Shown here in pieces: positions 51,659 through 59,273 of a stretch of 64,000 nucleotides of DNA (the stretch's first letter is position 1; each line of letters opens with the position of its first letter). Position numbers and translations under genes: made by a program. The notes below the pieces were generated by a model, which saw only the letters and a list, made by a program, of their open reading frames with translations, did no database searches and had not been told where the DNA came from. This stretch comes from an uncultured Eubacteriales bacterium (GTDB lineage: Bacteria > Bacillota > Clostridia > Oscillospirales > CAG-272). The DNA is taken from contig CAKSDP010000003.1 in NCBI GenBank assembly GCA_934446065.1, positions 35,349-99,348 on the forward strand. Direction: 5' to 3'.

Positions 51659-53497
51659 ATGTGCGGATTTGTGGGATTTACCGGATATCTTCAAAACCGG
51701 AACGAAATAATAAAGAAAATGGCTGACCGCATCATCCACCGCGGTCCGAACATGGAGGGGTACTACGTCACTCCCGACGGGAAGTTTCCCGTCGCGCTCG
51801 GCTTCAGGCGTCTCAGCATCATTGACCTTGCCGACGGCGCTCAGCCGATGTTCAACGAGGATGGCACTGTCGTCTGCGTATACAACGGTGAAATATACAA
51901 CTTCATGGAGCTGCGCGACGAGCTTATCGCGCGGGGCCATGTATTCCGCACAAGGTGTGACTCCGAGGTTCTGATCCACGGGTACGAGGAATACGGTGAG
52001 ACGCTCGTCGAGCGCCTGCGCGGTATGTTTGCGTTCGTCATATACGACATGAAGGATCACACGCTGTTCGGCGCGCGCGACATATTCGGCATAAAGCCGT
52101 TCTACTACTGCCGCCGCGGCGAGGCGCTCATATTCGGCTCCGAGATCAAGAGCTTCCTCGAGCATCCGGAGTTTGCGCCCGAGGTCAATCCCGACGCGCT
52201 CCGCCCTTATCTGACGTTCCAATACTCCGCGACGGAGGAAACGTTCTTCAAGGGGACGTTCAAGTTGCCGCCCGCGTCCTGCTTTACGTTCAAGAACGGC
52301 GAGATGAAGATCCGCGAATACTTTGACTTCAACTTTGCCGAGAAGCGAGACATCTCGTTCGACGAGGCTGTGTCAATGGTTGACGACCGCATCCGCGAAT
52401 CCGTTGCCGCGCACAGGATCAGCGATGTCAAAGTCGGGTCGTTCCTCTCCGGCGGAGTCGATTCAAGCTACGTCACGGCGGCGCTTATGCCGCACGACAC
52501 CTTCTCGGTTGGCTTTGATTTTGAAAAATTCGACGAGACCGGCGAGGCACGCGAGCTGTCGCGGCTGCTCGGCGTCGAAAACTACACCCGTATGCTCACG
52601 GCGGAGGACTGCTTCTCCGCCCTCTCCGATATTCAGTATCACATGGACGAGCCGCAGTCGAACCCGTCGTCGGTTCCGCTGTATTTTCTCGCAAAGCTTG
52701 CGTCCGAGCACGTAACGGTCGTTCTCTCCGGCGAGGGTGCCGATGAGATCTACGCAGGCTACGAATGGTACGATGAAACGCCCGCGATGCGGAAGTACAA
52801 AAAAATACCGGCTCCGCTGCGCCGTGTCGCTGCCGGGGCTGCGTCGCACCTGCCTTATTTCAAGGGACACGATTTCATAATAAAGGGTAGCGGTCGCCCG
52901 GAGGATTATTTTATCGGTCAGGCGCTCGTATTCCCCGAGGGGGAGGCTGCCGACATTCTCCGTCCGAAATACCGCTCGGGCATGACGCCGCACGACATCA
53001 CCGCTCCGATCTACGAGCGTGCGAAGGGACTGTCCGAGCTTGAGCGCAAGCAGTACCTTGACCTGAAGCTGTGGCTTCCCGGGGATATTCTGCTGAAGGC
53101 AGACAAGATGAGCATGGCGCACTCGATCGAGCTGCGCGTGCCGTATCTCGACCGCGAGGTAATGCGCGAGGCGCAGACGATCCCCGCAAAGTACAAGATC
53201 ACACCGCAGAACACGAAATACGTTCTGCGCAAAGCGGCAAACCGTATTCTGCCGAACGAATGGGCGGACCGCACGAAGAAGGGCTTCCCCGTTCCGATCA
53301 GGCAGTGGTTCCGCAAGGATAAATACTACGATTTTGCAAAAGAATACTTCACCTCCGACGCGGCGGCGGAATATTTTGAGGCGGACAAGCTGCTGCGGCT
53401 GCTCGACGATCACAAGAGCGGTGCGGCGAACAATCAGCGCAAGATCTGGACCGCACTCGTATTCCTCGTATGGCACCGCAGATTCTTCGGAGAATAA
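51659..53497 (+). CDS. asnB: Asparagine synthase (glutamine-hydrolysing), AsnB/AsnH type
   Basis: 612 aa. The N-terminal glutaminase uses Cys2 (MCGFVGF) and has RRLSIIDLADGAQPM and VYNGEIYNFMELRDEL. The synthetase part has the pyrophosphate loop FLSGGVDSSY and SGEGADEIYAGYEWYDE. It can amidate aspartate; in Lactococcus the homologue AsnH amidates D-Asp in the peptidoglycan cross-bridge. The next genes here are an ATP-grasp ligase and an aspartate racemase, so such a role is plausible, but plain asparagine biosynthesis is the conservative call. GAAAGG lies before the ATG. Confidence 0.94.
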   Translation: MCGFVGFTGYLQNRNEIIKKMADRIIHRGPNMEGYYVTPDGKFPVALGFRRLSIIDLADGAQPMFNEDGTVVCVYNGEIYNFMELRDELIARGHVFRTRCDSEVLIHGYEEYGETLVERLRGMFAFVIYDMKDHTLFGARDIFGIKPFYYCRRGEALIFGSEIKSFLEHPEFAPEVNPDALRPYLTFQYSATEETFFKGTFKLPPASCFTFKNGEMKIREYFDFNFAEKRDISFDEAVSMVDDRIRESVAAHRISDVKVGSFLSGGVDSSYVTAALMPHDTFSVGFDFEKFDETGEARELSRLLGVENYTRMLTAEDCFSALSDIQYHMDEPQSNPSSVPLYFLAKLASEHVTVVLSGEGADEIYAGYEWYDETPAMRKYKKIPAPLRRVAAGAASHLPYFKGHDFIIKGSGRPEDYFIGQALVFPEGEAADILRPKYRSGMTPHDITAPIYERAKGLSELERKQYLDLKLWLPGDILLKADKMSMAHSIELRVPYLDREVMREAQTIPAKYKITPQNTKYVLRKAANRILPNEWADRTKKGFPVPIRQWFRKDKYYDFAKEYFTSDAAAEYFEADKLLRLLDDHKSGAANNQRKIWTALVFLVWHRRFFGE

Positions 53498-53529
53498 AAG
53501 TCGGACAAACAATGACGGAAAGGCATAAC

Positions 53530-54762
53530 ATGACACAGAAAATATATCCCGTGCTCATCGGCGCGGATCTCAACTGCTATAATGTTGCACGCGCATTCCA
53601 CGAGGCTTACGGCGTTACATCCAAGGCGTTCGGCAGATACGCGGTCTCGGCGACAAAGTATTCGACCATCGTCGATTTCACGGCGATCCCCGATATTGAC
53701 AGCGAAGACGTGATGATACGCACGCTGAAGGACTATGCCGCGTCCCACGCGGACGGGAGGCTCGTACTGTTCGGCTGCACAGATGATTACGCAACAATGA
53801 TCATCCGCAACAAGCAGAATCTTACGGAATACATCTGCCCGTACACCGAACCCGAGATGATCGACACGCTGTCCTGCAAGGCCGAGTTTTACGAGATGTG
53901 CGAGCGGCACGGCATTCCGTATCCGAAAACCGTTGTGCTTGAGGGTGTACCGGAGGACGGGGCGCTTGACGCCGCCGTACTCGGATTCCCATACCCGATA
54001 ATAATAAAGCCGTCGTCAAGCGTTGCTTACTGGAAGCATCCGTTTGACGGGATGAAGAAGGTCTACACCGCCGAGGCACCGGATGACGCGATGAAGATCG
54101 TCCGAGACATCTACGCTTCCGGCTACGACAACAAGATAATCGTACAGGACATGATCCCCGGCGGCGACGCGCAGATGCGAGTATTCACCGCATTTTCGGA
54201 CGCGCGCGGCAAGGTGCGTGCGATGTGTCTCGGTCACACGATGGTCGAGGAGCACACGCCGAAGGGGCTTGGCAATCACGCGGCGATCGTGACGGAGGAC
54301 ACGGCGGCGTTCCCGCTGACCGAAAAGATCCGCGCGCTGCTTGAGGAGCTGCACTACGTCGGGTTCTCGAACTTCGACATCAAATACACGGGCACCGGCA
54401 ACGATTTCCGCGTGTTTGAGATAAACCTCAGACAGGGGCGCAGCAATATGTACATGACCGCTGCCGGTCTTAATGTTGCAAAGCTTGCGGCAGAGGTGTT
54501 TCTCTCGGACGGCGACGACTGCGTGCTCTGCACAAACGAGCATTTCTGGCATCATGTGCCGAAGGCTGTTGCATACAAGTACACCGAGGACGCCGAGCTT
54601 GTCCGCAAGGCGAAGTCACTCGCGCACAGCGGCCGCGACACGTCGTCGCTGTGGTACAAGCCCGACATATGCAAAAGTCCGATGAGGTTCCTTTGCGTCT
54701 GCGAACAGCTGCGCCGCCAATTCGGCAAATTCAAGACATACTATCCGACCGGGCGCGAATAA
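53530..54762 (+). CDS. ATP-grasp carboxylate-amine ligase, probable D-aspartate ligase
   Basis: About 410 aa with an ATP-grasp fold: IIIKPSSSVAYWKHPF binds ATP, IIVQDMIPGGDAQM and VFEINLRQGRSNMYM hold the metal and catalytic residues. It resembles the AslA-type ligases that add beta-linked D-aspartate to the stem-peptide lysine in Enterococcus faecium and Lactococcus. An aspartate racemase follows 36 bp later, which would supply D-Asp. The start is ATG 53530 behind GGAAAGG; longer starts at 53470 and 53512 lack a ribosome site. Other amine acceptors cannot be ruled out. Confidence 0.85.
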   Translation: MTQKIYPVLIGADLNCYNVARAFHEAYGVTSKAFGRYAVSATKYSTIVDFTAIPDIDSEDVMIRTLKDYAASHADGRLVLFGCTDDYATMIIRNKQNLTEYICPYTEPEMIDTLSCKAEFYEMCERHGIPYPKTVVLEGVPEDGALDAAVLGFPYPIIIKPSSSVAYWKHPFDGMKKVYTAEAPDDAMKIVRDIYASGYDNKIIVQDMIPGGDAQMRVFTAFSDARGKVRAMCLGHTMVEEHTPKGLGNHAAIVTEDTAAFPLTEKIRALLEELHYVGFSNFDIKYTGTGNDFRVFEINLRQGRSNMYMTAAGLNVAKLAAEVFLSDGDDCVLCTNEHFWHHVPKAVAYKYTEDAELVRKAKSLAHSGRDTSSLWYKPDICKSPMRFLCVCEQLRRQFGKFKTYYPTGRE

Positions 54763-54798
54763 TCCGTTACGGACATAACCGAAAAGGACTTGGAACAC

Positions 54799-55569
54799 AT
54801 GGCAAAACTGCTTGGAATTCTCGGCGGGCTGGGACCTCTGTCAAGCGCGTATCTTTACAGGCTTATAACAGAGCACACCCTTGCTGCGAGAGATCAGGAT
54901 CACATAGATATTGTAATAAACAGCCGCGCGACGACTCCCGATCGCACGGACTTCATTCTCGGGCGGTCGGATGAATCGCCCGTAGGCGCGATGGTCGAGG
55001 ACGCGCGCCGTCTCGAGGCTTACGGTGCGGACGCGATCGTCATTGCGTGCAACACGGCGCACTACTTCATTGACGCCGTGCGCGATGCGGTAAACGTTCC
55101 CGTGCCGAGCATCATCGAGGAGACTGCCTCATTCATAAAATTCGCCGGCTACAAACGCGCGGGGATACTCGCGACGGAAGGAACGATCATATCCGGCGCA
55201 TATCAGGACAAGCTGTCCCGCGTCGGCGTTGCCTACTCGGTGCCGGGCGCAAAATCGCGGAAGATCCTCATGGAGCTGATCTACGACTGCGTGAAATCGG
55301 GCAAACCCGGCGGACTTGACCGCTTTGAAGCGGTGTCGCACGAGATGGAGGACGCGGGATGCGACTGCCTCATTCTCGGCTGCACGGAGCTGTCCGTGCT
55401 TGCGGATGAGCTGTCACTCAAAGACGGCTCGCACTTCCCCGCTGTGGTTGACTCGCTCGATGTGCTTACGGCATATTCCGTAAATCTGTGCGGGAAGCAA
55501 ACCGTGGGGCTGCCGGATGCGCTTGACGCGTGGGGCAAAACGATACGATCCGGAGGTGACATGGCATGA
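54799..55569 (+). CDS. racD: Aspartate racemase (Asp/Glu racemase family)
   Basis: PLP-independent racemase of about 256 aa. The two catalytic cysteines are C84 in VIACNTAH and C195 in LGCTEL. The start GILGGLGPLSSAYLYRLI is typical of aspartate racemases of the YgeA/RacD group. It would make D-aspartate for the upstream ligase. The ATG at 54799 is better placed relative to AAAAGGA than the TTG at 54790. It overlaps the murE-like start by 4 bp (ATGA). Confidence 0.9.
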   Translation: MAKLLGILGGLGPLSSAYLYRLITEHTLAARDQDHIDIVINSRATTPDRTDFILGRSDESPVGAMVEDARRLEAYGADAIVIACNTAHYFIDAVRDAVNVPVPSIIEETASFIKFAGYKRAGILATEGTIISGAYQDKLSRVGVAYSVPGAKSRKILMELIYDCVKSGKPGGLDRFEAVSHEMEDAGCDCLILGCTELSVLADELSLKDGSHFPAVVDSLDVLTAYSVNLCGKQTVGLPDALDAWGKTIRSGGDMA

Positions 55570-57071
55570 TGTGCAAAAAAACGCTTCGCGAGATCTCGGA
55601 GCATCTTCACTCACCGATCGTCGGCGGTGAAATGCACAAGGATGACGCGATACTTCGCATAGAATACGATTCGCGGACGGTCGGCGGCGGCGACATTTTT
55701 GTCGCTCTGACCGGTCACAAGCTCGACGGTCACCGTTTTGCGCCGATGGCGTACAACGCAGGCTGTCGGGCGTTCCTGTGTGAACGCGATCCGGGGCTGC
55801 CCGAGGACGCAGCCGTAATATACGTTAAGAATACACGTGAGGTACTGCCGCATTTGTCGGCATTTTTCTATGGCTATCCGGCAGACCGTCTGAAGATCGT
55901 CGGCATCACGGGAACCAAAGGAAAGACGACCACGTCGCTTATGCTCGCGGAGATCCTTAACCGTTCGGGCAAAAACTGCGCATACATCGGCTCAAACGGA
56001 GTTGTTATCAACGGTGAGCACACCGACACGGTAAACACAACTCCCGAAAGCCGCGATCTTCACCACTTCTTCGCGAAAATGGTTGACGGCGGCGTCACGC
56101 ACGCCGTGATCGAGGTATCCTCACAAGCGCTCGCGCACAACAGGGTCGATGGGATCCCGTTTGCCGCGAGGGTCTTTATGAATCTGTCACCCGACCACAC
56201 GGGCGACGGCGAGCACAAGGACTTTGCCGAATACAAGGCTGCAAAGGCGTCGTTCTTCACCGGTGCCGGAGGCACGATAATCTACAATTCCGACGATACG
56301 GAATCACTCTCCGTCATCGCCGGTCACGCACCCGACGCACGACTGATCTCGTTCGGGCTTGACAGCTCTGCCGATTTTTATGCGACGGGCGATGAGCTGT
56401 TCCGCGACGAGACGACGCTCGGGATCGGATTTTCGTGCCACCACGGCGGGAGCACGGTCGGCGTGCGGCTCAACTCCCCCGGTTCGTTCAGTATCTACAA
56501 TGCCCTTGCGGCTATCGCCTGCGCAGACACGCTCGGAGTTTCCGCCGAGGCTGCGGCAGAGGCGCTGCGGCACACGTTTGTCAGCGGCAGATTCCAGATA
56601 GTTCCGGGGCTGCTCGGCCGCACATTCATCGTTGACTATGCTCACAACGGTGAGAGTCTGCGCCGCGCGCTTACGGCGCTGCGTGAGTTCTCGCCGAAAA
56701 GGCTCACGGTCGTTTTCGGCTCGGTCGGCGGCAGGACCGAGCTCCGTCGGCGCGAGCTTGCCGAAGCTGCGTCCGCCCTCGCCGATATGTCGGTGATCAC
56801 GTCAGACAACCCCGACTCCGAGGATCCCGCACACGTCTGCGCCGACATTGAGTCCTACATGGACAAAAACCATCCTTACGTAACTATTGTTGACCGCGAA
56901 AAAGCGGTGCGCTTTGCCGTGCGCAACTCGTCCCCCGGCGATATCGTACTGTTCGCCGGAAAGGGACACGAAACATATCAGCTCGTCAACGGACAAAAGC
57001 TGCCGTTCATCGAATCCGCCATCATCCGCGACGAATGCATGAAATTGAAAGCAGAGGAACAACATGACTGA
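55566..57071 (+). CDS. murE: MurE-like UDP-MurNAc-tripeptide ligase
   Basis: 501 aa Mur ligase. The P-loop is GTKGKTT (116-122), with NTTPESRD and VSSQALAHNRVDGI before the probable carbamylated Lys227 (EYKAAKASFF). The C-terminal domain has VFGSVGGRTELRR and, at 414-417, DNPD. meso-DAP-adding MurE enzymes carry DNPR at this place, with Arg contacting DAP; lysine-adding enzymes carry other residues. DAP addition is therefore unlikely; Lys or another amino acid is inferred. It is not in a division-cell-wall cluster and may be a second MurE. It overlaps the racemase by 4 bp and the MATE gene by 8 bp. Confidence 0.88.
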   Translation: MMCKKTLREISEHLHSPIVGGEMHKDDAILRIEYDSRTVGGGDIFVALTGHKLDGHRFAPMAYNAGCRAFLCERDPGLPEDAAVIYVKNTREVLPHLSAFFYGYPADRLKIVGITGTKGKTTTSLMLAEILNRSGKNCAYIGSNGVVINGEHTDTVNTTPESRDLHHFFAKMVDGGVTHAVIEVSSQALAHNRVDGIPFAARVFMNLSPDHTGDGEHKDFAEYKAAKASFFTGAGGTIIYNSDDTESLSVIAGHAPDARLISFGLDSSADFYATGDELFRDETTLGIGFSCHHGGSTVGVRLNSPGSFSIYNALAAIACADTLGVSAEAAAEALRHTFVSGRFQIVPGLLGRTFIVDYAHNGESLRRALTALREFSPKRLTVVFGSVGGRTELRRRELAEAASALADMSVITSDNPDSEDPAHVCADIESYMDKNHPYVTIVDREKAVRFAVRNSSPGDIVLFAGKGHETYQLVNGQKLPFIESAIIRDECMKLKAEEQHD

Positions 57072-58407
57072 CTCCAAGCCCCAGCTATTTACATCAAAAC
57101 AACTCCGTGTGCTTATTTTCCCGCTGATCGCGGAATGCTTCCTTTCATGCTCGCTTGGCATTGCAGACACAATGATGATCTCCTCGATAGGAGAGGCCGC
57201 AATGTCGGGCGTTGCGCTTGTCGATATGCTGAACGTGCTGATAATCAACTTCTTCGGCGGACTTGCCACCGGAGGTGCGGTGATCGCGGCACAGTTCATC
57301 GGCAAAAAAAACAGCCGACGCGCGTCCGACTGCGCAACCGAGATAATCATGCTCTCGCTTTTCGTCGGTGTTCTCATCGGCGGTGTAATGCTCCTTCTCA
57401 GGCGGCAGGTCATGGGCCTTTTCTTCGGTTCGATCGAAGCGGACGTAATGGCTGCCGGTGTGAGATATCTTTCGTACAGCGCGTGCTCATACCCGTTCAT
57501 CGCGATCTATTCGGCGTCATCTGCGCTGTTCCGCGCGATGGGCAACTCGAAAATATCAATGTTCTCCTCCCTCATGATGAACATAATGAACATCTTCGGA
57601 AACGCGACGCTCATATTCGGGTTTGGTCTCGGCATTGACGGAGCCGCAATTGCGACGATGATCTCGCGCTTCGCGGCGATGCTTTTCCTGCTTATCCGCA
57701 TCTCAATGAAGTCGGAAACGATCCATGCGAACTTTCGTCACTACCGCCCGAACCCCGGCATTATAAAGAAGATACTGTACATCGGGATCCCGTCAAGCTT
57801 TGAGAACAGCATATTCCAGCTCGGACGCGTAGTCGTGGTCAGCATCATTTCCCTGTTCGGCACGACGCAGATCGCCGCAAACTCGGTCGCGGGAAATCTT
57901 GACGGCTTCGGCTGTATTCCCGGGCAGGCGCTTCAGCTTGCGATGATAACCGTCATCGGTCAGTGCATCGGAGCCGGAGACGACAAACAGACAATGTATT
58001 ACGCGCGAAAACTCATGAAGATCGCGATGATCGCCGGGGCGGCGATAAACGCCGCGGTCATGATATCCATGCCGCTCGTGCTGAAGCTCTACACGCTCTC
58101 CGACGAGGCACGCGAGCTTACCGTAATACTTGTAATAATCAACTGCATCAGCGCGAGCATTCTTTGGCCGTCAGCATTCGTTCTGCCGAACGCGCTGAAG
58201 GCGGCGGGAGACGTGAAGTTCACGATGGTCGTATCGATCGTATCAATGATCACGCTCCGCGTAATGTTCAGCTATGTTCTCGGCGTGATCTTCGGTCTCG
58301 GCGCGATCGGCGTTTGGATATCGATGGTGCTTGACTGGGTTCTGAGAGCATCGTGCTTTATCGCGAGATTCCGCTCACGCAAGTGGCTGCACGGCAGCAT
58401 GGTGTGA
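57064..58407 (+). CDS. MATE-family transporter
   Basis: 447 aa, twelve helices with MatE features in both halves (LIAECFLSCSLGIADTMMIS near the start, YIGIPSSFENSIFQLGRVVV in the second half). It is translationally coupled to the murE-like gene (8-bp overlap), so its substrate may be linked to the cell-wall module, such as a precursor or D-amino acid compound; this is only an inference from context. It is distinct in sequence from the MATE at 34370. A strong terminator follows. Confidence 0.9.
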   Translation: MTDSKPQLFTSKQLRVLIFPLIAECFLSCSLGIADTMMISSIGEAAMSGVALVDMLNVLIINFFGGLATGGAVIAAQFIGKKNSRRASDCATEIIMLSLFVGVLIGGVMLLLRRQVMGLFFGSIEADVMAAGVRYLSYSACSYPFIAIYSASSALFRAMGNSKISMFSSLMMNIMNIFGNATLIFGFGLGIDGAAIATMISRFAAMLFLLIRISMKSETIHANFRHYRPNPGIIKKILYIGIPSSFENSIFQLGRVVVVSIISLFGTTQIAANSVAGNLDGFGCIPGQALQLAMITVIGQCIGAGDDKQTMYYARKLMKIAMIAGAAINAAVMISMPLVLKLYTLSDEARELTVILVIINCISASILWPSAFVLPNALKAAGDVKFTMVVSIVSMITLRVMFSYVLGVIFGLGAIGVWISMVLDWVLRASCFIARFRSRKWLHGSMV

Positions 58408-58428
58408 GCCGCACGATCATATACTGCA

Positions 58429-58474
58429 AAAATACACCACAAGGGCATGATGCTCTGTGGTGTATTTTATTTTT
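58429..58474. terminator. Bidirectional terminator after the cell-wall operon
   Basis: 13-bp stem AAAATACACCACA / TGTGGTGTATTTT with a T-tract, between convergent MATE and comF genes; it overlaps the comF stop codon. The loop holds a small GGGCAT/ATGCTC hairpin. Confidence 0.92.
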
Positions 58475-59273
58475 GCCGCTGCTTGTTTTTAGATGTAAGG
58501 AAGGCTGCTACCGGGATAATTTCCGCAGCTCCCGCAAACGAGAGAGCGGACACGGCGGCACGCATCGTTGCACCTGTCGTGATCATGTCGTCGATGACTA
58601 TTACACGCGCCCCGGCGGCATCCGTGGCGGCGCTTTTGCGAAGCGAGAGCGTCGATTCGGCATTGCGTTGGCGCTCAAGTGCGCCGAGAGTCTTCTGATC
58701 CGTTCCGCCGCGCCGCACGAACATTGCGCAATAACGGCATCCGATAAGCTTTGCGCATCTCTTTGCACAAAGCCCCATATGATCGAAGCCGTACTTGCGC
58801 AGAGCGGCGGCGGAGCGCGGTATGTACGTTACGGTGCAGTCGCGCACGTCAAAGTGATCGGTAGCGGCACGCCGCAGTATTTCCGCCGAGATCATACGCG
58901 CGAGAAACACTGCTCCGCTTGAATCGGCGGCACGCTTTGTGTGATACACGAGCGACGAGACTGCGCTGTCTTCGTCGTATCCCTCATAGAACGCGCAGAA
59001 TATCAGCGGATGCACCGCTGTAAACGGCGACACCTCAAACTCGCTGCAAAACTCGGGAGCGCAGACACAATCGCGCGGCGCTTGCCCGCACTGCGGGCAG
59101 ACAGTGCACATATCATCCGTAAGACGGGACAGGCATTCCGGACACGGCTCGCCTATGCGGCGCTTTCCGCTGACATCCCCGCATACCGGGCATATCGGCG
59201 GAAACAGCAGATACATCGCAGTCGCGCCGAGGCGTTTCAGGTATCGGATGAGCTTTCTCGCGGCTGCCGTCAT
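58467..59273 (-). CDS. comF: ComF-family phosphoribosyltransferase-like protein
   Basis: 268 aa. The N-terminus has a membrane-like stretch then a zinc-binding region with CPVCG, CPEC, CPQCG and CVC pairs (residues 24-70). The C-terminal PRTase domain carries the PRPP motif VIVIDDMITTGATM. ComFC/GntX proteins are needed for DNA uptake in competent bacteria, but the precise reaction is unknown. The start overlaps the recD2 stop by 4 bp (ATGA), linking two DNA-handling genes. Confidence 0.93.
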   Translation of the reverse strand: MTAAARKLIRYLKRLGATAMYLLFPPICPVCGDVSGKRRIGEPCPECLSRLTDDMCTVCPQCGQAPRDCVCAPEFCSEFEVSPFTAVHPLIFCAFYEGYDEDSAVSSLVYHTKRAADSSGAVFLARMISAEILRRAATDHFDVRDCTVTYIPRSAAALRKYGFDHMGLCAKRCAKLIGCRYCAMFVRRGGTDQKTLGALERQRNAESTLSLRKSAATDAAGARVIVIDDMITTGATMRAAVSALSFAGAAEIIPVAAFLTSKNKQRQK

